Below, piece by piece: positions 47,306 through 59,329 of a DNA stretch of 64,000 bases. The position numbers were made by a program, and so were the translations under genes. Below the pieces are notes generated by a model. That model saw nothing but the letters and a program-made list of their open reading frames with translations. It had not been told where the DNA came from and did not search any database. Every line of letters starts with the position of its first letter. Position 1 is the stretch's first letter. The DNA comes from Bombyx mori (Eukaryota; Arthropoda; Insecta; Lepidoptera; Bombycidae): contig NC_085109.1 in assembly GCF_030269925.1 (NCBI RefSeq), forward strand, positions 2,480,001 through 2,544,000, in the 5' to 3' direction.

Positions 47306-47915
47306 AGAATAGAATAGAGTAATTGTATCAGCAATGGCGAGCAACATGATCAAGCGCGGTTAGCGATGTTTTGCGCTAAATTTAGTGTTGGACCGATGAC
47401 ATTCTTTCTGTAGTCGATTAACAAATAAAGAAGTATTGAATGAGAGCCTTGATGCAAATGCTGTCATTCACCTTCACAGCTGTACTTTACAGCGGCTGTT
47501 TGGTCCCTTAAATCATTCGATTCAAAAGGTTTATGAAGTCAAGTAATCTAGAGGGTAGATTCAATTTAAACTACAAGAGTTATTGTTTCTAGGCAGTCGT
47601 GGACTTTCCGGTGTCCTCTGTCCTGGTAAAAGCGGATTCTCGAGTGGCGCTACGTCAGGACAATCAACTAGTAAAAAGTGAAATACATTTCGATTTGTAA
47701 AAATATAAACGCATCGACTTCGTATTGTATCTATTGTAATACCATAAATGTGATTGAAATAAAGTTCTCTAATACACCATCTCGGTTTATTTCTTAGAGT
47801 TTTTTGGTTTACTTTTTTTGATTGGTTATCGGGGAGTGAATGTGCTGACGGTCTACCTGGTGTTAGGTAGATACCGAGGCCCACAGACATCAAGACGTGA
47901 ATGCCGCCACCTACC

Positions 47916-48312
47916 TTTTTTTATTGCTTAGATGGGTGGACGAGCTCACAGCCCACCTGGTGTTTGAGCCCATAGACATCTACAACGTAAATGCGCCACC
48001 CACATTGAGATATAAGTTCTAAGGTCTCAGTATAGTTACAACGGCTGCCCCACCCTTCAAACCGAAACGAATTACTGCTTCACGGCAGAAATAGGCAGGG
48101 TGGTGGTATCTACCCATGCGGACTCACAAGAGGTCCTACCACCAGTAATTACGCAAATTATAATTTTTCGTTCCTTCACCGTGGAAATCAATCGTGAACA
48201 TTTGTTAAGTACGTATTTCATTAGAAAAATTGGTACCCGCCTGCGGGATCCGAACACCGTTGCACCGCTAAATATGAATGCACCGGACGTCTTATCCTTT
48301 AGGCCACGACGA
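47916..48312 (-). mobile_element. tRNA-derived SINE (Bm1-like), near full length
   Basis: Minus-strand head GTCGTGGCCTAAAGGATAAG with A box TGGCCTAAAGG and B box-like GTTCGGATC, body and A tail as in 9523-9945. A fragment lies against its tail (about 47820-47912) and a diverged copy against its head (48313-48561), so this is a SINE cluster. Confidence 0.75.
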
Positions 48313-48561
48313 ATTCACCTTGAGACATGAGTTCTAGATCTCTGTTTTATAGTCTAATGGCTACCTCACCCTTCGAACCTGAGCGCGTTACTGCAGAAAT
48401 GGACCAGTGTTATTATCCCTTTATCGTGGAAGTCAATCATGAACGTAAGTTTGTATTTCATTAAATTTTTTACCTGCCTACGGGATTTGAACACCGGCAT
48501 AATCCTATCGCTCGATACGAGTATACTGGTAGTCTTATCCTTTAGGCCACGGCGACTTCTT
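48313..48561 (-). repeat. Bm1-like SINE, older copy next to a younger one
   Basis: Ends (minus-strand head) near GTCGCCGTGGCCTAAAGG. The body is diverged (GAACCTGAGCGCGTTACTGC), and it abuts the younger copy 47916-48312. Confidence 0.6.
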
Positions 48562-49372
48562 AACTAACTCATTGGCTTTGTGGTTTTGTGTTTTTATTGA
48601 AATACTAAATTATTATTTTCTATTGTCTATGAAAGCAAACGAGAATACGGTTCAACTGATGATGAGTGGTCACCGTCGATCATGGATATCAGCAAGTCAG
48701 AGGCATAGACCGTTACTGCACATAACTGTTTAAAGAGCATTTCATAGCGCTTAGGAAGTTGACTTCGTGTAGGGAAGTTCCTCCCAGAGAAGCAGTATGT
48801 GACTCGTTTATTGGCCTATTCCTTTCTGGAAATACGTACAAGGAACAGGACAGCAAGATTACATCATTTTGTTGTATTCTTCTTCTATCATCTGTGGTCT
48901 ATAAGTTCGTGTCTGTGTGAGTTTTAAGACTTCCTTAGCAGCTCATGCATTAAGTTCCAAGATGTACCTATTTCGTTGGACAAGGATGTTTTTGAACATA
49001 GGAAGAATCGTAACTTGTGCGCGTCATTCCACAAAACCTGATTCTCGACAAATATACAAAGGCTAAAAGGGTATTTTACTACCTGTTCCTGCGATAAAAG
49101 TTTTAAGGGTTGTAATTTTTTTAGTTACGTGGGTATTTCATAGCAGCGCGGGTTTTACACAGGTAGACCACAGATAACGCAGCGCAACAAGTAAAATACG
49201 ATACGAATAGAACGAGACGCACGGGCAGTTATAGGACGTATAGCCGGCAAACAAGTTCATTAAAATCATTAGCATACCCACTAGAACTAACCTGTAAAAC
49301 TTGTAGTCGGTTGCATTTTATCAGTCTACCCATTTCGTTCGAAAAATTTGCTGTGTCAAGTCGTAGCGTAAA

Positions 49373-52300
49373 ATGAAATCTTTCATAGAATACTCGTCAG
49401 ATTCAGATTTTCCAATCGAAAATTTACCGTACGGTGTGTTTACGTCTGATAAAAATGTAAGTAAATTTGCTATTGGGATAATATTGTATAAGTAGATATA
49501 CTACCTTTAAATAAGCTATTTTGAAAGAAAAAAAACATCAATACATATACATTTTAAGGATTTGTTTTGACACTAAAATTTAAAGAATGTTGAACTTTAT
49601 CACCGCTGCTTGATTTTGTTTGTTATTAACCGCCTAAAATGAGATGGTTTTATCTGCAGTTCAAAACCGTTGTCAAAGTACCTACATTAAATTTAGCCGC
49701 TGCGCAATCATGCGGCTTTCACTTATCGTTTTTTTTATGAGATAACGCACAAGTGTTTTTAAACATAGAATCAATTTGTTTCGTTCGCATTGTGCTTCGC
49801 ATCAAAAATTTTGAGATCATTTTAAATTTAAGCTTTTTTTCTCATTAATAATAATGATAAGTAGGCAGTATTTAGTTAAAACCGGGTGGAAATCATATGC
49901 ACAGTTTTTTTTTCTTTCATTTATCGTGTAAATGTAGTGGATTACCGTCAGTGGTACTCATCGATAGCGCTAAGAGTGCAGCCAACACACCCTGACTGCA
50001 CTTTGTATCTATTTTTGAAGAATAAAACCGGTCAAGCGTGTTTCGGACCACGAGCACTACAAGGCCTCAATAGAATTTAATATTTTTGTTTGTCGTTTAC
50101 AGGATTCATTTAGGGTCTCACAACATTTTTCGAATACGGCAAAATAAATTGCGCTTTCTTTTAAAGTAACATACAAAATACCTAGCGTAGGTAGGTACTC
50201 TTATAATATGATCTAAGTTAATGGGACAAGTAGGCGAATAGATCGTTTATCCTTGACCTTTTCGCGTCCTGTCTTGGCGGGCGTCTCGAGTCTGGTCGTA
50301 CGAGTATCGGATTTATTGTTATATTTTTGAAAACGCATATTTCCACTCTCTTGGAACTCCTATAAAGCACCATGGAATTTTAATTTACAATTTCTGATAG
50401 TACATTCCAAAGGTTATTGAAATAAATGTTCGGAACCTATTGTTAATGTCAATCACTTACAGAATGAGAAGATTATAGATACATTTCAGGAATAATCACG
50501 TCCCGTTTTTCCTAATACCGTTAATACTATGCGCGACTGTAAGTAGTTCTTGTGCCCTACACTTATCACAAAACCTACACAATCTATAATCAAAGCAATA
50601 TTCTTTGAAAGTGTTAGCTAATACGAAGGAATAAGTTATTTCGTGATGAGCGGTGGCCATTCCTAATCAATGCCTGAGTTATCAATACAGTTCAATAACT
50701 ATAACTCCTGATGCTCTTGAACTTTGTTGCAAGATAGCGTACAATTTGAAATGTTATTCAGTAGATACCGTCGTGAAATTTATGATAATTTACGATTCGG
50801 TAAGTGGTAAGCGGTTCCTTACATCGCCCGATAAGATAAATTCGTCACGCAATGTACAATAGTAACAAAAAGAAACATCAAAACTATTTAATAAAATCTT
50901 TTATTTTATTTGATTTTATGATATGTATGTATGATATGTGTTCATTAGTGATTTTTTTTTTTTTTTTTTATTGCGTAGGTGGGTGGACGAGCTCACAGCC
51001 CACCTGGTGTTAAGTGGTTACTGGAGCCCATAGACATCTACAGCGTAAACGCGCCACCCACCTTGAAAATAGACATTGAGGTCAACATTTACTGCCTTAT
51101 TTAGAACCATAATGTTCCTGACTCCCAAGATTTTAACTTGGCTATTGTCACATCCCTAAATGCAAGTACCTACATATTCGATTTGACCGCGGATGTTTCA
51201 AAACCCATTTACATTTAATTTGATGATTTCAGGCCCAAAAACACATCGGCGTGGCGATTGGAGAATGGATCTTAGATTTGAATATTATTTCACATTTATT
51301 CGATGGCCCGCTACTTAAAAGCAAGCAAAATGTATTCAAGGTATGTATTGTATTGATAAGATTTGTTATTGGCTTCGACTTTCCTGGCCCAGGGTTCCCA
51401 TTGGCCGATGAGGGTCGGGTAGGTGATGTTCCTAGGTATGAAACGGCAGGAAATACGCGTTGATAACACCTTTAAAAAAGCGCAGCCGTGCGTGTAGCAA
51501 GGTTGACTTCGGTGCACCACTTGAATGAAGTTTTTCCGTGACGAATACTTTGCCTACCGACGTATTAAACAAATTAGTCTCGACATATCCTTGTAAAAAT
51601 AATAAAAAATAATTGAATAAAATAATTGAATAAAAATCATAATTGATAAAAATAATAACGCAAATCTGGCTCATTACTTGAATTTTTTCATTATAATCCA
51701 GCACATAAATAGCAGCTGATTAAAAATTTAATCAAAAGAGAATGTTTCTAGAAAATTCCATCATATCGGATTACAACACTTTTAACACTGAATATTCTTA
51801 TAACATGTTTACAGAACCAAAACGAATCTTAACAAACAAGCTATAAGTTATTTATTTACCAGTTCTGATCTGTTTAATATTTAAATTAATTCCTATTTTG
51901 CACAATAGTAATAAACGGTCGAGATTGTTTACTTGCTTGGAAAACTTAATTTATGGTCAAGTTTATTCATATATTATGAGTAATATGTACTTATTATCAT
52001 AACCAAAGTTCTCGACATAGCTCAGCGGATTAGGCTGAAGTGGCAATGAGCTGGCCGTATTAGCTGTCGAACCGACAAACGTTGGGGTAAATGTTCTTGA
52101 GTGGAGACCGCGAATTGGCAAACGTAGTATATAACGCCCCAGAATCGGTGATGATAATACAAGGTAGTTGGCAGGAACTGGATGAGAGAAGCCGAAGATC
52201 ATGCTTAGTAGCGGTCAATCTAGCATTGGACTGCTATAGGCTGATGATAATTATGTATTCATTGGTTTTAAAACCAGTGCTTAGTTCGGTCACTAATGAA

Positions 52301-55300
52301 ATGTTAATTTTTTATCGTTTTTGTATTTGGAAATGTAAATTTTATTATATATATTATATGTCTGTAATGAAAAGGCCGACTGAGTTTCTCGTCGGATCTT
52401 CTCAGTGGGTCGCAATTCCGATCCGGTGGTAGATTTCGCGAAGCACTACTTTCGCTAGGGCTGGTGTTAGCAAATTCTTTCAGGTGGAGCCCATGAGCTC
52501 ACGCACCCATCCGGGCGTAGCTGGAATAGCCTCTTAGGCTACCAGCGAATAGGTAGGAGAAAATATGAATAATAAAATAATGAAATGCAAATCATAGAAT
52601 AAAAAAACGGATAAAATAAAAGAGACAGAAAAAACCCCAGCCCTGTTATACGCAGGTCATTGGTCAATTGTAATCACTTATCATGTAGGTAATAGAAACA
52701 CCAAAATATATGCTACATATCTCCAATTTATTCTCAAATTCTGGTCCTGCGAAATGCGATTTCGATGGAGCGACAAGCGTAGTATTATATGCGTCATAGA
52801 GAATATAATTCAGTTTACTAACAGCGATTAATCTTTCGTAGATTAATTTTACAATGTACGATACTACTATTCACGGACCGAAATCGTAAGATTCTTATTA
52901 ATAAATCACGTGCAAATGACGAAGGATTTAGATGAAATTTCGTACAAAAAATCACAGTCTGGTATCACACATATTTTGATTTATTGTAAACGACACGACC
53001 TGATTCGCATTGCGCTTATCGTAATATCATACTATAAGTGTGGGTTATAGTGTGTTATAGTGATTACTCCACTAGCTGCCATCATCTTCAAACTTAAGAT
53101 GCAATATAACATTTATTTTTTGCAGGAAGAGAAATTAAATGCGTTTATGGCACTGACCAAACCTCACTGGATCGAGGCAAGGGAAACTTTACAGAAATTG
53201 CTAGACGTTTCTAGTCCTGCGTTGCAAAACAATGCCGAACTACGTGAAAAGTTAGTTAACACACACGATTTAATATAATATTCTTTCATTTTTATTAAAA
53301 GAATTTTCTTTATTGCCTATCTAAAAGTGGTGTTTTCGACATCACGCTACCAATTTAGTTAGGATAAAACGGTCAAAGACTATAACTAAAGATTTCTTAT
53401 GTGACAGGGCCTTCGTGAAGCAAACGAACGTTCAAATGCACGTGCCTGTTGAAGTCGGAGATTACACAGACTTCTATTCGTCGCTGCAGCACGCTACCAA
53501 CGTAGGCATAATGTTCAGGGGAAAGGAGGCCGCTCTGTTCGAGAACTGGTAAGTCTGTACATAACCTACTCGATATCATTTAGGATGACAAACAATGATA
53601 TTTTAGTAGTCGTCTTGGCCTAAAGGATAAGACGTCCGGTGCATACGTGTTGAACGATGCATCGGTGCTCGGATCCCAGGCGGGTACCAATTTTCCTAAT
53701 GAAATACGCACACAACAAATGTTCACGATTGACTTCCACGGTGAAGGAGTAACATCGTGTAATAAAAATCAAAAACTCGCAAAATTATAATTATACTTAA
53801 GGCCTTAGAACTTATATCTCAAGATGGGTGGCGCATTTACGTTGTAGATGTCTATGAGCTCCAGTAACCACTTAACACCAGGTGGGCTGTGAGCTCGTCC
53901 ACCCACCCATCTAAGCAATAAAAAACTTGGTCGGTTCATCGCATGGGCAACCTTCCTCGCGGTCCGGTGCTTTCCACTTTGCCCTAAAGACAAGGCACTC
54001 TATAGAGACATTTCCTCGCCGGGAGATATGTCCAAAAAATGATAGTAGATAGATAGTGCCCATGCGCGAGCGCGACTAGTTTGAGAGTGCGTATGGTTAA
54101 GTACCACCATCCTGCCTATTTCTGTTTCGAGTAAACATAACATTGATTTAAAGGGCATAGCGGTTATTGCAACAACAATAAGACTACGACCTGTGTTGGG
54201 CGATGTCTCGAGGTCTCGCAGGACGAACATACAAAAGGAATAATATAATATTATAATATATTAGCTGTCCGCTTCGCTGGGCATTTAAAATTAACATTAT
54301 TATTTCTCACCCCCACAAAGATTCTCGTCCTTAACGCTCCCACTACTGGTGTAGGGAGTCCAACACTCATATAAATATTAGCCTATTACATGGATACCAA
54401 GTTTCAAGTCAATCGGATACATGGTTCATTAGTTATAACCATAATCCGTAAAAACTACTGTAGTTTTATATATTAGTTTAGATAAAACATAAATACGTGA
54501 AAAAAATTACAGGAAACATCTACCGGTGGGTTATCATGGACGTTCCAGTTCTATAGTGATCTCTGGCACACCTATCCACAGGCCTTATGGACAGACCTTG
54601 CCTGTCGAAGGTAAATTGAAATACAATTCAACATGGCTGCAAATTTATTAAGTCAAATTTCTTAAGGTACGTTGAGAATAAAATTTAGCTCTCGACAGAT
54701 TCGTTACGACTAGAGCGAAAAGATAAAATTTAGGAAGACCGAGAGTGAGAAAATTTGTCTATTACGTAGAAAGGGAAAGACAAAGACAAAGCGATCTAGG
54801 TCGTTTCTCTTATACACAGAATTCCCTATTACAAAAGAAATTTTATTTAAAGATAAAAAAACAAAGGAAACTACATTAAACGTATTACAAGGCGCATTTA
54901 CGCTGTAGATGTCTATGGGCTGTGAGCTGTGAGCTCGTCCACCCATCTAAGCAATAAAAAAAACCTGATTGTTACCTCAGGTGCGGCGCCCCACTTCGGT
55001 CCCTGCAAACTGATGGACTTCGAACTGGAGGTGGGCGCGTTTGTCGGAGGGCCCCCCACACAACTGGGCGAGAGGGTCTGCGCCAAAGATGCCGAAGACA
55101 AAATTTTTGGTTTCGTGCTTTTGAACGATTGGAGTGGTGAGTAGTATGTTAAACCAGGATTTAGGGTAAAACGCACTTTTATTGACACCTGTGCTCCCAT
55201 ATTCTGTCTAATGCGCCGGTCAGATACGCTCAACTCTCAACAGTTCAGTCCACGTTGCTATCCACACAGCCGAGGATAGACAGAAGTGGCGCAGGGTAAT

Positions 55301-58198
55301 TCAGGAAAAAATAGTTAGAGGAAGCCACGACCCTCAGCATTGAGGATTATCGAGGCAAGGAAGAGGATTTCTCCCATGATTAGTCGTCCTACGGTGGTGA
55401 GTATCAACGAGCGAATGTATAGTACGAAGTTGTCGGGTTGACAAAGAAGCAGTAGAGAGGTAATCTGTACTAATATTATAAAGCGAAAGAGTTTGTGTGT
55501 TTGAACGCGCTAATCTCAGGAACTACAGGTCTGATTTGAAAAATTCTTTCAGTTTTAGATAGCCCATTTATTGAGGAAGGCTATAATAATATCACGGTAA
55601 GACCAATACAAGAGGGGTTTAAATAGCTTCCTTAACATTCTATAATTCAAAAATATTTTCACTACGTAAATGAAGTGGGGGGTAAAATTTTGCATTATGC
55701 CAAAGTTACTATTCCACGCGGACGGAGTCGCGGGCAAAAGCTTGTTTTTTATAAAATGACTGCTAAAGAGGAGATGAACTGGCGTCCTACTGTAAGCTGG
55801 CGTAGCAGTGGCTAATAATACTCATCAGACATGCGTGGTCATTGAACGCAAGCCCACTGGGTTTCTCGCCGGTTCTTCTCAGTGCGTCGCGTTTCCGATT
55901 CGGTGGTAGATTCTGTGAAGCACGGCTCTTACTAGGATTCGTGTTAGCAACGTCGTCAGGTTTGAGCCCCGCGAGCTCACCTACTAGTTAAAGTTACGCT
56001 GAAATAGCTTCTCAAGGCTCTCAGCTTAGGTAGGACAAAACAAAAAAAAATTTAACGCAAAACCTTTTTTCCAGCACGTGACATCCAGAAGTGGGAGTAC
56101 ATACCTCTCGGGCCGTTCACAGCCAAGAACCTCGGCAGCACCATCTCGCCGTGGATAGTGACCTTAGAGGCACTGCGTCCGTTCATCGTCGACAACTTCC
56201 CTCAGGACCCGACTCCGTTCCCCTACTTGAAACACGACGATAAATTCAATTTCGACATCAAACTGGAAGTGGACATTCAAAGTAAGTTCGGAAACTTCAT
56301 TCTAGAATGTTCTCTGCGTTATTGTGATATCAGGAAACTGAATAAACGATGTTTCCACGAGACGGCTGAAGAATTCAGAGATAGAGAAACGGATGAAGAA
56401 TGATTTTTAATAAGAATTTACGGTTTGGTAACGAGAGTTTTAAGCCAAGTCTATTTTCTTCTTACGTTCTGTTACAACATGAAATAACATGAAGTTGATT
56501 AAATTTGAGACTAATCAATTAGGATGACATTAAATGAAACGAAATGAGATGATACATCCTGTATTAAATACTCAGTAAAATGGTGGTTATTTACTGAGAC
56601 TTTTGTAGCGGACTTTTAGGAAGAATCCGAGGAGCTACGTCTAGAGCCTTTGTTCTATTTTCCTACATTTGTGCACTTAAGCAGATGCTAACGGTATATA
56701 GACCACCGTAATCACACACTTAAACCTGAAGAAATACTAAATGAACAAAATAAAACAATTTACACAACTTCCCTCCTCACGTTCCGGCCAAAAGTACATT
56801 TTAAAAATGGCCGATATCCGTCAACGTCAATAAATTCCTTTTTTATTTAAATAATTAGGGCAGTTCATCATCACTTAAATTATTCTTACCCCTGGCAGTT
56901 TCAACTGAATATAATTCATGGTCACGAAGATATTTATTATTATAAATATAGAGCATAGCGTGACCGATTTCATTATTGAATAACCTCGCCCGGTGAGTCT
57001 ATTGATCCCTGGAGGTCACTAGAATATATATATAAATTGAATAACATTTTCACATTTCTTTAGCTGAAAAGTCCCCGGTGGTGACCACCGTTTGCCGTTC
57101 GAACTATCGGTACATGTATTGGACGGTGAAACAGCAACTGGCGCAGCAGACTGTCACGGGCTGCAACCTCAGACCGGGAGACTTGCTCGGCTCGGGCACC
57201 ATCAGCGGGGAGGTGAGGCCAGACCTTTTTTACTGGTGGTAGGACCTCTTGAGTCTGCACGGTTAGGTTCCACCACCCCGCCTATTTCTGCCGTGAAGCA
57301 GTAATGCGTTTCAGTTTGAAGGGTGGGGCAGCCGTTGTGACTATACTGAGAACTTAGAACTTACATCTCAAGGTGGGTGGCACATTTACCTTGTAGATGT
57401 CTAGGGGCTCCAGTAACCCCTTAACACCAGGTGGGCTGCGAGCTCGTCCATCTAAGCAATAAAAAAAAAGTATGGCCAAAGAGATTTTATTACAAGTTCA
57501 TACATACTATAATGCGAAAAGACTTTTACCCCAACCTATTATGATAATGGTGAGCTTATACCGTAATAGCATTTTTCTCCTACCTACGCCGAAAGTTCGG
57601 TTTTCCTCCCGCTGTACAGGGAAGAAAGTGAAACTTTTCCTCCCTGGGTACTGACAAGTGCGCATGCGCGTTAGTGTCTATGGCTGCTCTCACGCACATA
57701 AAATTCTCCGCCATTGTTGTGCTCGGGTAATTCGCAATATTGTGTTTAGTGTAAATGTGAAATAAACAAAAGGCAATAAAATTTAATAGTGAAGTATTAA
57801 ACAAAGATGAGTTCATCAGACAGTTCTTATTCAATTAGTAGTAGTTTATTTAAAAATTAAAAAACAGTTAAATTGTTTTTTTTGAGTTTATGAGCACCGC
57901 GGGAAAAAAGTAGGACATCTCATCCCGCGTGTTTGCCACCCACCACCCACAATGTACTATTATAGTTTTAATACCGCGAACATTACCTTTCCAGGCGGCG
58001 GACTCTTTCGGAAGCATGTTGGAATTGTCCTGGAAGGGCACCAAGCCCGTTCGCCTTTCGACTGGTGAGGAGAGGAAATTCATACAGGACGGAGACACGG
58101 TCACATTGCGCGGCCACTGCCTCAACGCGACCGGACTCAGAATAGGGTTCGGGAGATGCGAGGGGAAACTATTACCGGCCATACCTTTCCAAGAATGA
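49373..58198 (+). CDS. Fah: Fumarylacetoacetase (FAH)
   Basis: Last step of tyrosine breakdown: splits fumarylacetoacetate into fumarate and acetoacetate in the cytosol. Nine exons join to 1,272 bases, 423 aa (human 419): 49373-49456, 51233-51340, 53126-53250, 53408-53548, 54513-54610, 54981-55136, 56075-56281, 57064-57212, 57995-58198. Borders are GT/AG and phases agree. The N-terminal SH3-like domain covers about 1-118 ([12 protein letters not shown]). The catalytic domain carries metal and active-site residues Asp127 and His134 in [12 protein letters not shown], Glu200/Glu202 in DFELEVG and Asp235 in [23 protein letters not shown] and [14 protein letters not shown] are intact. A poly(A) signal AATAAA is at 58403-58408. 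Introns hold several SINEs, a Helitron and a family R copy; no exon is disturbed. Confidence 0.97.
50952..51065 (-). repeat. Bm1-like SINE, 3' end fragment
   Basis: A long T run (17 or so) complementary to an A tail, then GGGTGGACGAGCTCACAGCC. FAH intron 1, antisense. The long tail suggests a young copy. Confidence 0.7.
52010..52250 (+). mobile_element. LINE 3' tail fragment
   Basis: GGCTGAAGTGGCAATGAGC and GGCAGGAACTGGATGAGAG, homologous to 409-636 but frame-broken. FAH intron 2. Confidence 0.5.
52374..52580 (+). repeat. Interspersed repeat, family B
   Basis: ACTGAGTTTCTCGTCGGATC and TCAGTGGGTCGCAATTCC with an A-rich tail, FAH intron 2. Confidence 0.7.
53608..53925 (+). mobile_element. tRNA-derived SINE (Bm1-like) with internal deletion
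   Basis: Head AGTCGTCTTGGCCTAAAGG, B box-like GGATCCCAGGCGGG. The middle is deleted at about 53790 (AATTATAATT joins directly to ATACTTAAGGCC), and it ends AGCAATAAAAAAC. FAH intron 4, sense. Confidence 0.75.
54070..54160 (+). repeat. Bm1-like SINE, diverged fragment
   Basis: AAGTACCACCATCCTGCCTATTTCTG and nearby; FAH intron 4. Confidence 0.4.
54261..54482 (-). mobile_element. Small Helitron-like element
   Basis: Minus strand TCTAAACTAATATATAAAAC to GCGAAGCGGACAGCTAA; closest to 6715-6938 in its interior (CACCCCCACAAAGATTCTCG). FAH intron 4. Confidence 0.55.
54890..54961 (+). repeat. Bm1-like SINE, extreme 3' end
   Basis: AAGGCGCATTTACGCTGTAG to the A tail. It ends only about 20 bases before FAH exon 6 (54981), next to its polypyrimidine tract. 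Confidence 0.65.
55255..55385 (+). mobile_element. LINE coding tail fragment
   Basis: CGAGGATAGACAGAAGTGGCG and CACGACCCTCAGCATTGAGG, related to 22335-22530. FAH intron 6. Confidence 0.5.
55474..55745 (+). repeat. Helitron-like element, diverged
   Basis: Starts CTGTACTAATATTATAAAGCG and ends GCGGACGGAGTCGCGGGC, the layout of the small Helitrons elsewhere, but the 3' CTAG is not preserved. FAH intron 6. Confidence 0.45.
55851..56052 (+). repeat. Interspersed repeat, family B
   Basis: AGCCCACTGGGTTTCTCGCC and GATTCGGTGGTAGATTCTG. Ends in an A run about 20 bases before FAH exon 7 (56075). Confidence 0.7.
56420..56795 (-). repeat. Family R copy
   Basis: CTCAGTAAAATGGTGGTTATT, GAGGAGCTACGTCTAG and TCCTCACGTTCCGGCC match the copies at 33528 and 2062/5911. 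FAH intron 7. Confidence 0.6.
57232..57469 (+). repeat. Bm1-like SINE, 3' half
   Basis: ACTGGTGGTAGGACCTCTTG to AATAAAAAAAAAG. FAH intron 8, starting about 20 bases after the exon 8 donor. Confidence 0.75.
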
Positions 58199-58504
58199 AA
58201 TATATATATCGACAAGTGAAAGGGCTATTTAACCCTTTGACTGTGATGAAGGTCACCTATCCCCTACAAAAGTAAATGTTGTGTATTAAAAGAAATATCG
58301 CTTGAACAAAATATCCTTTCACCCCTCGATTATATTATTATTATTATTTTTATTCGAGAGATTTCTCGACTTTATTGCGAGTTGTAAATCGTTAAATTTT
58401 CTAATAAAATTTTTTTTTTTTAAATACATTTTTATTTGTTATTTCCTGGTTCTGATATTGAACGTGATCCATATTTAGGTCTGAGCTCAAAATACAAATT
58501 GTGT

Positions 58505-58690
58505 TTTTTTTATTGCTTAATTAGTGGACGGACGAGCACATCACCCATCTACAATTTAGATGCCACCGCCCTTCAAACCGAAACGCATTACTGTTTCACG
58601 GCAGAAATAGGCAGGGCGGTGGTACCTACCCGCGCGGACTCACAAGACGTCCTAACACCCGTAATCACGCAAATTATAATTTGGCAGGTT
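58505..58690 (-). repeat. Bm1-like SINE, internal deletion
   Basis: TTTATTGCTTAATTAGTGG, then CTTCAAACCGAAACGCATTAC and CGCGCGGACTCACAAG. Downstream of FAH. Confidence 0.65.
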
Positions 58691-58830
58691 TGCTTTTCAT
58701 TATATTCATTAACTGAACGAACGCCTTAAGACTCGAGACCACAACATGCAACAATTTTGTGCAGGTTTTTGACAATCCATCCATGACAAATAAAAAAATA
58801 AAAAACACGTGTGGCACTCGGGGACTGCCG

Positions 58831-59314
58831 CACAGTGGGTCGATACTATGATTTTAGTGACTTAGGGACCAACTTTGTTTTTTAACATTTTTCTTTATGT
58901 AGATAGAGCTCGTTAATCTCAATAATAATTGTTTTAGGAAAAAATTACAAAAACTTTATAGTTTGGTCAGAAAAATGTGTTTTGTGATTTTTTTGTATGG
59001 AGCGGGTCACATTAAATTAAATTCCTGCTAAGTACCGCGAGGTCCCGCTTTGAAACTTTATTTTCCTTACACCTTGTCTAGTCTACTATCATTTGATGCT
59101 ATGAACATGTGCATAAAGTTGCAACTCTGCCAAATAAATGGATCGAAAAAAATGAATAAGTACATAGAATAAAAACCTTTTTATTTTTTTTCGTAAGTGC
59201 TTTTAAGTTAAATTTGATATGGATTAGTAAGTAAAAGCACGTAATGATACCCATAATTACATAATACCTAACAACAATACATTTAGTAGGTCTCTAATTA
59301 AGCAATCTCTCTAA
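58831..59314. repeat. Left terminal inverted repeat of the Transib-like element
   Basis: 484 bp, reverse-complement partner of 61796-62283. The outermost heptamer CACAGTG equals the V(D)J signal heptamer; no clear nonamer is visible at 12 or 23 bases. Confidence 0.85.
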
Positions 59315-59329
59315 GTTTTATATATTTTG

